In this document: positions 8,911-18,987 of the stretch, piece after piece
Numbering within the stretch: position 1 is the stretch's first letter
How the letters are laid out: every line of letters starts with the position of its first letter
Assembly: GCA_963667195.1 (NCBI GenBank)
Contig: OY762962.1
Coordinates: 2,976,001-3,040,000 of the forward strand
Reading direction: 5' to 3'
Source of the DNA: UBA7703 sp963667195
GTDB taxonomy: Bacteria; Bacillota; Clostridia; Christensenellales; CAG-138
DNA: 64,000 bases
Position numbers and translations under genes: made by a program
Notes under the pieces: model-generated
Told to the model about the DNA's origin: nothing
What the model saw: the letters and a program-made list of their open reading frames with translations, nothing else
The model's database searches: none

Positions 8911-10452
8911 TTACTTTGCGTAGTCGACCGTGCGCGTTTCGCGAATGACGCTGACCTTGATTTGGCCGGGGTATTCGAGTTCCGCTTCGATGCGCTTTGC
9001 AATGTCCTTTGCGAGCACAACCGCGTCGCTGTCGCTGACACGATCGGGCTTGACGATGATGCGGATTTCGCGTCCTGCCTGAATGGCAAAACTCGTGTCC
9101 ACGCCGTCAAAGGAGTTTGCGATCTCTTCGAGCTTCTCAAGACGCTTGATGTAGCTCTCGAGGGTTTCACGCCGTGCGCCGGGACGCGCGGCAGAGATTG
9201 CGTCGGCCGCCTGCACAAGGATCGCTTCAACAGTCTGCGGTTCCACGTCGCCATGGTGCGCTTGAATCGCGTGGATGATGGCGTTGTTCTCGCGGAATTT
9301 CTTGGCGAGATCCGCGCCGATGGTCGCATGCGAACCCTCGACCTCGTGGTCGATGGACTTGCCGATGTCGTGCAGGAGTCCCGCGCGTTTGGCAAGCGCT
9401 ACGTTTGCGCCGAGTTCGGCTGCCATGATGCCGGCAAGGTGTGCCACTTCGATGGAGTGCTTGAGCACGTTCTGGCCGTAGCTCGTGCGGTACTTCATGC
9501 GGCCGAGATAGCGAACCAGCTCGTGATGCAGGCCGTTGACGCCAACTTCGAGGACGGCGGCTTCGCCTGCCTCGCGAATCGTGGTGTCGACTTCCTTGCG
9601 CGCTTTTTCGACCATCTCCTCGATGCGAGTGGGATGAATGCGCCCGTCCAGAATCAGCTTCTCCAGCGCAATTCGCGCCACCTCGCGGCGGACAGGATCA
9701 AAGCTTGAGAGGATGACTGCTTCCGGCGTGTCGTCGATGATGAGGTCAACGCCCGTCGCCGTCTCCAGCGCGCGGATGTTGCGTCCCTCGCGGCCGATGA
9801 TGCGGCCCTTCATGTCGTCGTTCGGCAGAGCCACAACGGAAACCGTGGCTTCCGCGACGTGATCCGCGGCGCAGCGCTGGATCGCCAGCGTGATGATGTT
9901 TCTCGCGCGCTTGTCCGCTTCCTCTTTGGTTTTGGACTCGATGTCGCGAATGAGGATTGCGGCTTCGTGCCGCGTGTCCCGTTCTACATTGGCAAGCAAC
10001 ATGTTGCGGGCGTCTTCCGTGGAGAGACTCGAAATCTTCTCCAGTTCGTGGAGCTGCTGGTCGTGAAGGGCGCGCACGGATGCTTCCACTTCTTCGATCT
10101 CAGCCTCGCGCACTGCGATGGCGGATTCGCGCTTGTCGAGCGAATCGGTCTTTTTATCGAGAATCTCCTCTCTCTGAAAAATGCGCCTTTCGTTTCTCTG
10201 AATCTCTCCGCGGCGCTCGCGGTTTTCTCTTTCCGCTTCGGAGCGAATTTTAAATACTTCTTCTTTTGCTTCTAAGACCTTTTCTTTTTTGATCTCTTCG
10301 GCTTTTCGCTGGGCATCATCATAGAGCTTTTTTACGGCGTCCTCCGCCTTTGCCACCTTTGCTTCCGCAACATTGCGACGATAAGCGTATCCAATGAGGA
10401 AACCGGAGAGCAGCGCCACGATGCCGATGACTGGATATAGCCACCAATACAT
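8911..10452 (-). CDS. rny: Ribonuclease Y
   Basis: 513 residues. An N-terminal membrane anchor (about residues 2-24, with LYPVIGIVALLSGFLIGYAY) is followed by a long charged coiled coil to ~200. Then come a KH domain with GRIIGREGRNIRALE and an HD domain with LLHDIGKSIDHEVEG. RNase Y is the membrane-bound endonuclease that starts mRNA decay in many Bacillota. The length matches the family (~515-520). The start MYWWLYPVIG follows GGAG at 9 bases. The gene is transcribed alone from a promoter about 160 bases upstream. Confidence 0.97.
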   Translation of the reverse strand: MYWWLYPVIGIVALLSGFLIGYAYRRNVAEAKVAKAEDAVKKLYDDAQRKAEEIKKEKVLEAKEEVFKIRSEAERENRERRGEIQRNERRIFQREEILDKKTDSLDKRESAIAVREAEIEEVEASVRALHDQQLHELEKISSLSTEDARNMLLANVERDTRHEAAILIRDIESKTKEEADKRARNIITLAIQRCAADHVAEATVSVVALPNDDMKGRIIGREGRNIRALETATGVDLIIDDTPEAVILSSFDPVRREVARIALEKLILDGRIHPTRIEEMVEKARKEVDTTIREAGEAAVLEVGVNGLHHELVRYLGRMKYRTSYGQNVLKHSIEVAHLAGIMAAELGANVALAKRAGLLHDIGKSIDHEVEGSHATIGADLAKKFRENNAIIHAIQAHHGDVEPQTVEAILVQAADAISAARPGARRETLESYIKRLEKLEEIANSFDGVDTSFAIQAGREIRIIVKPDRVSDSDAVVLAKDIAKRIEAELEYPGQIKVSVIRETRTVDYAK

Positions 10453-10608
10453 ATGAGGTTTCTCCGATCTATAAAAAATGTAACCGCACATCTCTGCACG
10501 GTCACTTCATAATATCTATCAAAAATTTGAGCCAATTGCATGTCGCGCTTAAGCTTCAAACAAACAATCTATTATGAACACACCATAAGAGTGCAGGATT
10601 ACTTGAAA

Positions 10609-10637
10609 AGTATATATCACGTATTGTTGTGCGTCAA
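10609..10637 (-). promoter_or_regulatory. Promoter of rny
   Basis: TTGACG, a 17-base spacer, TATACT on the minus strand. It implies a 5' untranslated region of roughly 150 bases, in an AT-rich stretch with no other gene. Confidence 0.8.
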
Positions 10638-10745
10638 GGAAAATTGACAATATATGGGGGGTTACGCGGTTGATTCGGGCGTTTTCACGTGTTTTCTGGT
10701 CAATCCACAGGAATTCGCGTAAAACGGACTTTATTGAAACACGCT

Positions 10746-13700
10746 TCAAAACAGCGAGATCTGAGCCGTCTTTTCCATGCCGTCAAAGCAGCCGCATTTC
10801 TCCATTGCCGTAATCACGCCGCTGTTTGCTTTGGTCGCTGCGCGAAACTCCTCAATCGTGTGGAACACTTTTCCTTTGCGGCTCTCCGCGAGTCCTTCCG
10901 CGGCGTTGGTGCCCACGCCGGGAATCGCGTTAAACGGCGGGCGTAACGCGCCCTCCTCCACGAGGAACTTCGTGGCGTCCGACTTGTAGAGATCGACCGG
11001 CAGCAGCTCGATACCGCGCACGTTCATCTCATAGACCACTTCCAGAATTGTGATGATGTCCTTGTTGCGGCCTTTTTCGGAGTCCGTCATCTTCGCGGAC
11101 GCGCGGTCGAGCTCCTTCATCGTCTCCAATACTCGCTCCGCGCCGCCTGCCGCCAGAGATACGTCAAACAAATCCGCGCGCACGGTGAAATAGACGCTGT
11201 AGAATTCCAGCGGATAATGCACCTTATAGTACGCCACGCGAAAGCTCATCATCGTGTAAGCCACGGCGTGCCCGCGTGGGAACATGTATTTGATCTTCTT
11301 GCAGGAGTCGATGTACCATGCCGGAATCTGGTTGTCGAGCAGCTTCTGCTCCATCTCCGGCTTGAGTCCCTTGCCTTTACGCACGGATTCCATGATCTTA
11401 AACGAGCTGGACGCGTCCACGCCGTGCAAAATCAGGTAGTTCATGATGTCGTCGCGTGTGCAGATGACCTCGTTGAGCTTGGCGATCTTGTTGATGACCA
11501 GCGGCTCCGCATTGCCGAGCCAAACGTCCGTTCCGTGCGTGAGGCCGGAAATGCGCACCAGCTCCTCCATCGTGGTTGGCTGCGTCGCGTCAAGCACGCC
11601 GCGGACAAAGCCCGTGCCGAATTCCGGTGTGCCGAGCGTACCAACTTTGCAGCCGATCTCCGTTAGATCGACCTTGAGCGAGTCGCTAGCGATGTAGATA
11701 CGCATGGTGTCCGGATCGTCCAGCGGAATGGTCACGGGATCGAGTCCCGTGAGGTCTTGCAGCATCCTCAGCGCGGTCGGATCGTCGTGACCCAGAATAT
11801 CGAGCTTCACGAGGCGGTCGTCCATCGCGTGGAAGTCAAAATGCGTGGTGATCGTGTTCTTGTTCGATTTATCAGCGGGGTATTGAATCGGCGTGTAGTC
11901 AAGGATATCGTCCTCTTTGGGCACGATAACGATGCCGCCGGGGTGTTGCCCCGTGGTGACCTTGACATCCTGACAACCCTGCGCGATGCGTTCGCGCTCC
12001 GCTTTTCGGAGTGTCTTCCCTGTCTTCTCCTCATATTGGCGCACATAATCAAACGCCGTGCGCTCCGCGACGCCGCTGATCGTGCCCGCGCGGAACGCAT
12101 GTCCGCGTCCGAACATCTCCTCGACGTACTTATGCGCAACAGGCTGATATTCGCCGGAGAAGTTCAGGTCGATATCCGGCGTCTTGTCGCCGTCGAACCC
12201 TAAGAACACCTCAAACGGAATCTCAAACCCCATCTTTTTATATCGTGTGCCGCAGACCGGGCAGTCACGATCCGGCATGTCGATGCCGCAGAAATATTGC
12301 AGGCGATCGACCTCGAAGTCGCTGTGCTTGCAGTTCGGGCAAACATAGTGCGGCTGCAGCGGGTTGACCTCTGTGATGCCCGCCATGGTCGCGACAAACG
12401 AAGAGCCAACCGAACCACGGGAACCGACGAGATAACCGTCGGAGTTGCTCTTGTGCACGAGCCGCTGCGCCATGAGATAGAGCGAGGCAAAGCCGTTGCC
12501 GATGATGGACTTGAGCTCGCGGTCGAGCCGCGCCTGCACGACGTCCGGCAGCGGGTCGCCGTAGATTTCGTGCGCCTTGCCAACCGCCATATCGCGCAAA
12601 ATGTCGTTTGCGTTTTCGATGGTCGGCGCGTGGGTGCCGTCCGGGAACGGCTTGAGCACCTCGATGAGGTCTGCGATGCGGTTTGGCTCATCCACTACGA
12701 CGCGGCGCGCGGTATCCTCGCCAAGGTAGGCGAATTCCTCGAGCATCTCAGTGGTCGTCTTGTAATACAGCGGCGCCTGAAACGATGCATCTTCGAAACC
12801 GTTTTTCGTGAGGATCACCTCGCGGTAGATCGCGTCCTCCGGGTCGAGAAAATGCACGTCTCCCGTCGCGACAACGGGTATGCCAAGGCGGTCGCCTAAT
12901 GCTACGATCTCGCGGTTGATGTCGAGAATCCGTTCCTCGTTGGCCTTGTTTTCGCGCACGAGAAACGCGTTGTTGCAGCGCGGCTGAATCTCCAGAAAGT
13001 CGTAGGTTCTCGCGAGATACTCTACCCTCTCCTCGCCTGCCTCGTTTAAGATCGCCTGATACAGCTCGCCCGCCTCGCAGGCAGACCCAAGGATCAGCCC
13101 CTCGCGATACAGCGAAAGCAGGCTGAACGGGATAATCGGGTTATAGTGAAAATGATCCAAGTGCGCGTAACTGACGATGCGGTAAAGGTTCTTCATGCCG
13201 GCCTGCGTCTTGGCGAGGATGATGATGTGGTTCGTCTGCGCGCGCTTTTTCCCGCGCTCCTGCTTGGTCGCGTCCGAGCGAACGGGCAATTCCCGAAGTC
13301 CCAGATCGCTCAGTTTTTGCAGCAGCTTGAGGAAGATCTCGCCCGTTGCCGCCGCGTCGTCGGAGGCTCTGTGGTGCGTTTCCAGCACAACATCCATCGC
13401 TTCGCAGACCGTGTCCAGCTTGTGATTGATCAGATCGTGCATCAGATATCGCGATAGCATCAGCGTATCCGCGTAGAGATTGCGAAACTCGATGTTGAAG
13501 CGCGCAGCGTGATAGCGCACAAAGCTCATATCGAACTCCGCGTTGTGCGCAACAAGGCAGCTTCCCTCGCAAAACTCGTGAAACCGGGTCAGCACTTCTC
13601 TGGTGTTGGGAGCTCCCAGCAGCATGTCTGTCGTGATGCCCGTGAGCTCCGTGATGTTCGCGGGAATCACCACGCCGTCGTTGACGAAGGTTTGGAAGCG

Positions 13701-14753
13701 GTCGATGATCGCGCCGTCCTTGAGCTTCACCGCGCCGACTTCGATGATTTCGCACTGCTCCGGCTTGAGTCCCGTGGTCTCCAAATCGAACACCACGTAG
13801 GATTGCTCCATGTCGATGAGCTCGGATTCGCGCAGCAAATACCCTTCCACGCCGAAGATCGGCTTGACTCCGGCTTTCTTCGCGGCCTTCGCCGCCGCGG
13901 GAAACGCCTGCACAACGCCGTGGTCGGTGATGGCGAGCGCCTTGTGGCCAAAGCGTTTCGCGGTCTCAAACGCGGCGCCGACTTCGGTGATGCCGTCCTG
14001 CGTGGACATCCGCGTGTGCAGATGCAGCTCCACGCGCTTGAGTTCGCTGGTGTCCTGCCGCCAAACGCCGGGTACGAGGCAGATGCTGTTCGCGTAGAAC
14101 ATCAACTCGCCTGTCATCTGCGATTCACGGCAAACACCCTGCGCCAAAACGCGGTCGCGGTTCTTCTGCGCGGACTCAAACTCCGCCATGATGGCGGCCT
14201 TCTGTTCCTCGTCGTCAAGCAGGAGCGAGCAATAGATCGAGTCCGTGCCGTCGGTGATCGAAACATCCAGCGGAAAGCTCACCGCGTCCTTGCGGCGTTT
14301 GTTTTTAAACGAGTTTCGTTCGTTGATAGAGACGACCGTGCCTTCGATGATGCACTTGTCCTTGCCGTTCTTGATCGCGCGAAGCGGTGTGGATTTCCCG
14401 CTCGGAACAAATCCGCCGTAGATCGAGCGCTTGCCGGAAGGCGCCACCACCGGAGCGCTTGCCGCTCCCGCGGTCGCGCTCTTTTGCTGCGCCTCAAACT
14501 GCTCGGCTTCCTCCTGCGTTTCCAGCTCCTGATAATACTCCTCGCTGAGCCAGACCACGCGCACGCGCATGCCGCCGAGGCGCTCGGTCAGCGCATCCAT
14601 GAGGGATTGCGATAGTTCGATGGAGGGTTCCCGCACGCAGCGAAAAAAGACCGTCAGCAAATTCTGCTCACGGCTGAGAACGACGTTTTCGAGCTGAATG
14701 GATTCATCCTGAATGCCAACGCGAGCCAGCGTGGCAAAGAGCTCCTCCTGCAA
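10746..14753 (-). CDS. polC: DNA polymerase III alpha subunit, PolC type
   Basis: 1335 residues. In order: an N-terminal domain, an OB domain (~residues 100-220), a PHP domain (HLHTRMSTQDG) split by a DnaQ-like 3'-5' exonuclease (VVFDLETTGL), the polymerase core (DIDLNFSGEYQ), a zinc-binding segment (CPNCKHSD) and helix-hairpin-helix sequence near the end. PolC is the replicative polymerase of low-GC Gram-positives and relatives. It is a little shorter than the Bacillus enzyme (~1440). The start codon appears to be TTG, 10 bases after GGAGG. It closes the frr-uppS-cdsA-dxr-rseP-ispG-polC block. Confidence 0.97.
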   Translation of the reverse strand: MQEELFATLARVGIQDESIQLENVVLSREQNLLTVFFRCVREPSIELSQSLMDALTERLGGMRVRVVWLSEEYYQELETQEEAEQFEAQQKSATAGAASAPVVAPSGKRSIYGGFVPSGKSTPLRAIKNGKDKCIIEGTVVSINERNSFKNKRRKDAVSFPLDVSITDGTDSIYCSLLLDDEEQKAAIMAEFESAQKNRDRVLAQGVCRESQMTGELMFYANSICLVPGVWRQDTSELKRVELHLHTRMSTQDGITEVGAAFETAKRFGHKALAITDHGVVQAFPAAAKAAKKAGVKPIFGVEGYLLRESELIDMEQSYVVFDLETTGLKPEQCEIIEVGAVKLKDGAIIDRFQTFVNDGVVIPANITELTGITTDMLLGAPNTREVLTRFHEFCEGSCLVAHNAEFDMSFVRYHAARFNIEFRNLYADTLMLSRYLMHDLINHKLDTVCEAMDVVLETHHRASDDAAATGEIFLKLLQKLSDLGLRELPVRSDATKQERGKKRAQTNHIIILAKTQAGMKNLYRIVSYAHLDHFHYNPIIPFSLLSLYREGLILGSACEAGELYQAILNEAGEERVEYLARTYDFLEIQPRCNNAFLVRENKANEERILDINREIVALGDRLGIPVVATGDVHFLDPEDAIYREVILTKNGFEDASFQAPLYYKTTTEMLEEFAYLGEDTARRVVVDEPNRIADLIEVLKPFPDGTHAPTIENANDILRDMAVGKAHEIYGDPLPDVVQARLDRELKSIIGNGFASLYLMAQRLVHKSNSDGYLVGSRGSVGSSFVATMAGITEVNPLQPHYVCPNCKHSDFEVDRLQYFCGIDMPDRDCPVCGTRYKKMGFEIPFEVFLGFDGDKTPDIDLNFSGEYQPVAHKYVEEMFGRGHAFRAGTISGVAERTAFDYVRQYEEKTGKTLRKAERERIAQGCQDVKVTTGQHPGGIVIVPKEDDILDYTPIQYPADKSNKNTITTHFDFHAMDDRLVKLDILGHDDPTALRMLQDLTGLDPVTIPLDDPDTMRIYIASDSLKVDLTEIGCKVGTLGTPEFGTGFVRGVLDATQPTTMEELVRISGLTHGTDVWLGNAEPLVINKIAKLNEVICTRDDIMNYLILHGVDASSSFKIMESVRKGKGLKPEMEQKLLDNQIPAWYIDSCKKIKYMFPRGHAVAYTMMSFRVAYYKVHYPLEFYSVYFTVRADLFDVSLAAGGAERVLETMKELDRASAKMTDSEKGRNKDIITILEVVYEMNVRGIELLPVDLYKSDATKFLVEEGALRPPFNAIPGVGTNAAEGLAESRKGKVFHTIEEFRAATKANSGVITAMEKCGCFDGMEKTAQISLF

Positions 14754-14819
14754 CGTTCCCCATCCTCCGAAATACTTTGAATCAGACTACTCTAAATAGC
14801 GCTTTTGAAAACGCTTCCG

Positions 14820-15887
14820 CTATTCTTTCTTCTGCTCGGCGAGCATCTCGATTGCTCTGGTGATCAAGCGCTCGACGACTTCCTCCGCCGCGCCATGATA
14901 CACCTTTTCCCCTTTTTCAAAGAGGATGCCGTTTCCGTCTCCAAACGCGACACCGATGTCCGCGTCCCGCGCCTCGCCGGGCCCATTGACCGCGCATCCC
15001 ATGACCGCGACCTTGAGATACCCCTGCTTGTGCGGCAGGCGGCTGTTGACCAGCTCCACCATGCGCATGACGTCCACGCGCGTTCTGCCGCAGGTCGGGC
15101 AGCTCACGATCTCAACGTCGTCTCTGCGCAGACCGACCGCGCGGAGAATCTTTAAGCCCGTTTCCACTTCCTTGACGGGATCGTCCGTCAGCGAAACGCG
15201 AATCGTATTCCCGATGCCGTCCAGCAGCAGTGAGCCGATCCCCGCGGCGGATTTGATGATGCCGCTTGCGACATCGCCGGTCTCCGTCACGCCCACGTGC
15301 AGCGGATAATTCACACGCTTGCTGATCGCGCGATAGGCGTCCACCGTGTCTCGTACGTTCGACGCTTTCAGCGAAAGCACGATGTCGGTAAATCCTTGTT
15401 TTTCCAACAAAACGACGTGTTTCATTGCGCTTTCGATCATGGCTTCCGTCGTCGGCCCGCCGTATTTCTGGCGAAGCACGGGTTCAATCGAGCCCGCGTT
15501 GACGCCGATGCGGATGGGCGTGTGGTGCGCCTTTGCGCAGTCCACCACGGCGCGGACGCGGCTCTCGTCTCCGATGTTGCCGGGGTTGAAGCGGAGCTTG
15601 TCTGCTCCGTTTTCCATCGCGGCAATCGCGAGGCGATAGTCAAAGTGGATATCCGCCACAATCGGAATGCGAATGCGGCTCTTGATCTTCGCAAGCGCCT
15701 TTGCACAGTCCATATCGTACACCGAAGAGCGCACGATGTCACAGCCGGTCTCGGTAAGCCGCTCAATCTGCGCCACCGTGGCTTCGACATCCCGCGTGTC
15801 GGTATTCGTCATGGATTGCACCGAAACCGGCGCGCCTCCGCCGACGGGAACCCCGCCGACGAGGATTTGCTTCGTTTGATTGGACAC
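14820..15887 (-). CDS. ispG: 4-hydroxy-3-methylbut-2-enyl diphosphate synthase
   Basis: 355 residues. IspG (GcpE) carries out the penultimate step of the MEP isoprenoid pathway with a 4Fe-4S cluster. The ligand region is seen as CPTCGRTRVD and MGCAVNGPGEA near the C-terminus, and the N-terminal half is a TIM-barrel-like segment (SVQSMTNTDTRD). I prefer the GTG start (VSNQTKQILVGG) because GAGGG lies 4 bases upstream; an ATG 18 bases earlier lacks a site. It follows rseP by 45 bases and shares its pathway with dxr two genes upstream. Confidence 0.95.
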   Translation of the reverse strand: MSNQTKQILVGGVPVGGGAPVSVQSMTNTDTRDVEATVAQIERLTETGCDIVRSSVYDMDCAKALAKIKSRIRIPIVADIHFDYRLAIAAMENGADKLRFNPGNIGDESRVRAVVDCAKAHHTPIRIGVNAGSIEPVLRQKYGGPTTEAMIESAMKHVVLLEKQGFTDIVLSLKASNVRDTVDAYRAISKRVNYPLHVGVTETGDVASGIIKSAAGIGSLLLDGIGNTIRVSLTDDPVKEVETGLKILRAVGLRRDDVEIVSCPTCGRTRVDVMRMVELVNSRLPHKQGYLKVAVMGCAVNGPGEARDADIGVAFGDGNGILFEKGEKVYHGAAEEVVERLITRAIEMLAEQKKE

Positions 15888-15932
15888 GTTACCCTCAACT
15901 TGCATCAGATGATGCCGTTTGTCGTGCTTGTC

Positions 15933-16970
15933 TTATTTGAATGTGCCGTTGAGCAGGTTTGTCACGTCGTTAAACGTCAGGAAAATGATCAGCCCAAACA
16001 GCAGCAGCAGCCCGATGAAGTGGATCATGCCTTCTTTTTCCTGTGAAATCGGCTTGCCGCGCACCACCTCGATCAACATGAAGACCAGCCGTCCTCCGTC
16101 CATCGCGGGAATCGGGAGCAGGTTCATGATGCCAAGGCTCGCGCTGATGAGAACGAGCTGACGAAGCACGGTCTCTCCGCTGGAGCGCACCGCCTCGCTG
16201 ATGATCGCAACAATCGCGACGGGGCCCGCCGCGTCGGAGCTGCTTGCGTTGCCCTGCAGGGCTCTGCCGATGAAGCGAAGCGTCTCAACCAGCGTCGCGC
16301 TGACATAGTTGACCGAGCGAAGCGCGCTCTCGCCAGCATTGAACATTTGCCGTTCAGTGGTGATCGTAATGCCGATCTTGTTCTTGCCCAGCGCTTCGTT
16401 ATAGATGTTTTTCAGTTGCAGCGTTTTCTCTTCGCCGTCGCGTTTCACGGTCAACGGCATATCGCCGTTCTTGACCGCGAGCACCATATCGACCGTCTGA
16501 AAATAAAACTTGACCGGCTTACCGTCGATCTTCTCGATCACGTCTCCGGGCAAGACCCCGGCGACGGCCGCGGGCGTGTTGGGCTCCACAGCGTAGATCG
16601 CTGGCACAAAATCGCCGAAAGCGGTGAGCGTGACAAACGCGAGCAGGATCGCAAACACGAGGTTGGTGATCGGCCCCGCGAGCACGACGATGATCCGCTT
16701 CCAAACTTTCTGGGCATTGAAGCTTCTCTCGTTGACGGCGGCCTCGTCCTCACCCTCAAAGCGGCACATGCCGCCGATCGGGAACGCGCGCAGATTAAAC
16801 TCTGTCCCGCGTTTGCTTGTCTTTTTTAGGAGTTTTGGCCCCATGCCGATGGAGAACTCCAAGATCGAGAACCCGAGCGCGCGTCCGGCGAAAAAGTGCC
16901 CGAGCTCGTGAATCATCACAAGCAGAGAAAGCAGCACCAATGCCGCCAAGATGGAGATAGCCGTGCTCAA
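15933..16970 (-). CDS. rseP: Site-2 intramembrane zinc metalloprotease
   Basis: 345 residues. HELGH at residues 21-25 lies in the first membrane helix and supplies zinc ligands and catalytic Glu. A PDZ domain (GVLPGDVIEKIDGKPVKFY) follows, and NLLPIPAMDGG in a later helix supplies the third zinc ligand. RseP/RasP cleaves membrane proteins such as anti-sigma factors and signal-peptide remnants. The start is probably TTG and overlaps the TGA stop of dxr (TTGA), which implies translational coupling. Between dxr and ispG it sits in the usual Bacillota order. Confidence 0.95.
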   Translation of the reverse strand: MSTAISILAALVLLSLLVMIHELGHFFAGRALGFSILEFSIGMGPKLLKKTSKRGTEFNLRAFPIGGMCRFEGEDEAAVNERSFNAQKVWKRIIVVLAGPITNLVFAILLAFVTLTAFGDFVPAIYAVEPNTPAAVAGVLPGDVIEKIDGKPVKFYFQTVDMVLAVKNGDMPLTVKRDGEEKTLQLKNIYNEALGKNKIGITITTERQMFNAGESALRSVNYVSATLVETLRFIGRALQGNASSSDAAGPVAIVAIISEAVRSSGETVLRQLVLISASLGIMNLLPIPAMDGGRLVFMLIEVVRGKPISQEKEGMIHFIGLLLLFGLIIFLTFNDVTNLLNGTFK

Positions 16971-18133
16971 TGCAGGTTCCGCCTTTCCTGATCGATGCGC
17001 TGAATGATGCGATTTGCCGCAATGCGCGCCTGTCGATCCGCCTCTATGATTTCCTCCAGCGTGTTGAGCGCCGTCGGAGTGTGCTGATTTAGAGTATAGT
17101 CCACGACCACTTCGATGTCCAGAAAGCCGATCAACCCGCTACAAAATGCTTCCACCGCTGCCTCATTTGCGCCATTATAGACCAGCGGGCAGCTCAGCCC
17201 CGTTTTGAGCGACTCATACGCCATCTTAAGCGACAAGAACCGCTCCAAATCAGGCTTGTGAAACGTCAGCGGCTGTTCCTGATACAAGAATAGCGGCGAA
17301 CAGGATGAGGATTTCCGTTCCGGGTATGTGATCGCGTACTGAATGGGTAGCCGCATGTCGGGCTTGCTCATGTTCGCCATACACGTGCCGTCGAGATAGC
17401 TCACCATCGAGTGCACGATCGACTGCGGGTGGATCACCACGTCGATCTGCTCCGCCGGGAGATCGAATAAGTATGCGGCTTCGATCACCTCCAGGCCCTT
17501 GTTAAAGAGCGTTGCAGAGTCGATCGTAATCTTCTTTCCCATGTTCCAGGTGGGGTGCGCAAGCGCCTGTTTCGGTGTCACTTGCCGCAGATCCTCGCGC
17601 GATTTGCGCCAGAAGGGACCGCCGGACGCGGTGAGAATGAGTTTGCTTACTTCACTCTTTTTGCCGTTTTGCAGGCACTGGAAGATCGCGCTTTGCTCGC
17701 TGTCTACGGGCAGAATCTCGCCCGCATACTCGCTTAGCACACGATCGATCAATTGCTTTCCGCAGACGATGCTCTCCTTGTTGGCTAGGGCAACGCGCTT
17801 TCCCGCCTTAAGCGACGCAATCAGCGGAGCGAGCGCCGCAAAGCCGCTGATGCCGTTCACCACGACGTCCGCTTCCTGCATGGCTGCAAGCTTGCTCGCT
17901 GCTCCCTCACCCATGATCGCCGTTACGCCGTCCGGTAGCAGCGCCGCATCAAACTCCGTTTCGCAGGCAACCACGCGCGGTAGATACTTCTTCGCCTGCG
18001 CGAGCATGGTCTCGATATTATGATTTGCGGCAATGCCAAAGAGTGCCATCTCATCCGTATGAGTGGCGATGACACCTAACGCTTGTTCTCCGATGGAACC
18101 GGTGCAGCCAAGCACCGTGATTTGTTTCTTCAT
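16967..18133 (-). CDS. dxr: 1-deoxy-D-xylulose 5-phosphate reductoisomerase
   Basis: 388 residues, full length. The NADPH-binding loop GCTGSIGEQAL is at the N-terminus. VDSEQSAIFQCL, SGGPFWR and MGKKITIDSATLFNKGLE form the substrate and metal site. It carries out the first committed step of the MEP pathway, making 2-C-methyl-D-erythritol 4-phosphate. The ATG has no strong ribosome site, so expression may rely on read-through translation from cdsA, 38 bases upstream. With uppS and ispG nearby, the cluster supplies and elongates isoprenoids for undecaprenyl phosphate. Confidence 0.97.
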   Translation of the reverse strand: MKKQITVLGCTGSIGEQALGVIATHTDEMALFGIAANHNIETMLAQAKKYLPRVVACETEFDAALLPDGVTAIMGEGAASKLAAMQEADVVVNGISGFAALAPLIASLKAGKRVALANKESIVCGKQLIDRVLSEYAGEILPVDSEQSAIFQCLQNGKKSEVSKLILTASGGPFWRKSREDLRQVTPKQALAHPTWNMGKKITIDSATLFNKGLEVIEAAYLFDLPAEQIDVVIHPQSIVHSMVSYLDGTCMANMSKPDMRLPIQYAITYPERKSSSCSPLFLYQEQPLTFHKPDLERFLSLKMAYESLKTGLSCPLVYNGANEAAVEAFCSGLIGFLDIEVVVDYTLNQHTPTALNTLEEIIEADRQARIAANRIIQRIDQERRNLH

Positions 18134-18171
18134 TTGTTACCGTAAGCGCGGTCTAAATGCCGCGCGTTTGT

Positions 18172-18987
18172 TCAAAATGTTCCAAGTTTCTGCATGAACA
18201 GGAACACGCAGAGCACGACGGGCGTGCAAAACATGATGCTGTCGATGCGGTCGATGATGCCGCCGTGACCCGGAAATACGCTGGAAAAATCCTTGACCCC
18301 CGCCCAACGTTTGAGCAGTGACGCAAACAGGTCTCCAAACTGCGAAAACAGTCCACAGCCTAGGCCGAGCAGCAGCAGCACGATCAGGTTGATGTTCGCG
18401 CCCCAAATCCGCTGTAGGTAGAACATGCCGACTCCAAACGCCGTGCCGCCGATGAGCGCGAAGATCGCGCCCTCCACGGTCTTCTTCGGGCTGATCGTCG
18501 GGCAAAGCTTGTGTTTGCCGAGGAAAGTTCCGCCGAAGTAGGCGAACGTGTCCGCGCACTCGGGCGCCGCATACGCCATGCCCGCCGCGACGAGCGCGAT
18601 CGGTCTGCCGAAGCTATAGTACACGAGCAGCATGCACATCAAAAATAGTGTCGGATAATTGAGAATGAACAACGACGGGATGATGTCGTTTGTCGTGTGC
18701 CGCTTGGTGAACAGCGACCAGATCATGGTCGTCATGACCGTCGCAAGATACAGCACAAACATCGGCAGCATGCCGAGATAGAAATACACAAACGGGTACG
18801 CGATGGCAAACACATATGCAGGAATCAAGATCGGGTCGTAGCTCTTTTTGCGAAATGTCTGGCCCATTTCGTAGATCGCGGCGAGCGAAAACAGCGCAAG
18901 CACGCTCAGCAACAGAAACCCGCCGACAAAGAGGACGACGATCAATAGAAGAACCAACAATATCCCGACAATGATTCTCGTCTTCAT
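18172..18987 (-). CDS. cdsA: Phosphatidate cytidylyltransferase
   Basis: 271 residues with about 7-8 membrane helices. The C-terminal signature starts around CADTFAYFGG and runs through LCPTISPKKTVEGA to GHGGIIDRIDS. The enzyme makes CDP-diacylglycerol from phosphatidate and CTP in the membrane. The ATG overlaps the uppS stop as ATGA and follows GGAGGAGAACAC, so the two are coupled. Confidence 0.96.
   Translation of the reverse strand: MKTRIIVGILLVLLLIVVLFVGGFLLLSVLALFSLAAIYEMGQTFRKKSYDPILIPAYVFAIAYPFVYFYLGMLPMFVLYLATVMTTMIWSLFTKRHTTNDIIPSLFILNYPTLFLMCMLLVYYSFGRPIALVAAGMAYAAPECADTFAYFGGTFLGKHKLCPTISPKKTVEGAIFALIGGTAFGVGMFYLQRIWGANINLIVLLLLGLGCGLFSQFGDLFASLLKRWAGVKDFSSVFPGHGGIIDRIDSIMFCTPVVLCVFLFMQKLGTF

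Noticed and set aside
13509..14615. Long plus-strand open frame of 368 codons opposite polC
   Set aside because: It mirrors the codon structure of polC on the other strand, is rich in Arg/His/Val as such shadows are, and has no ribosome site.
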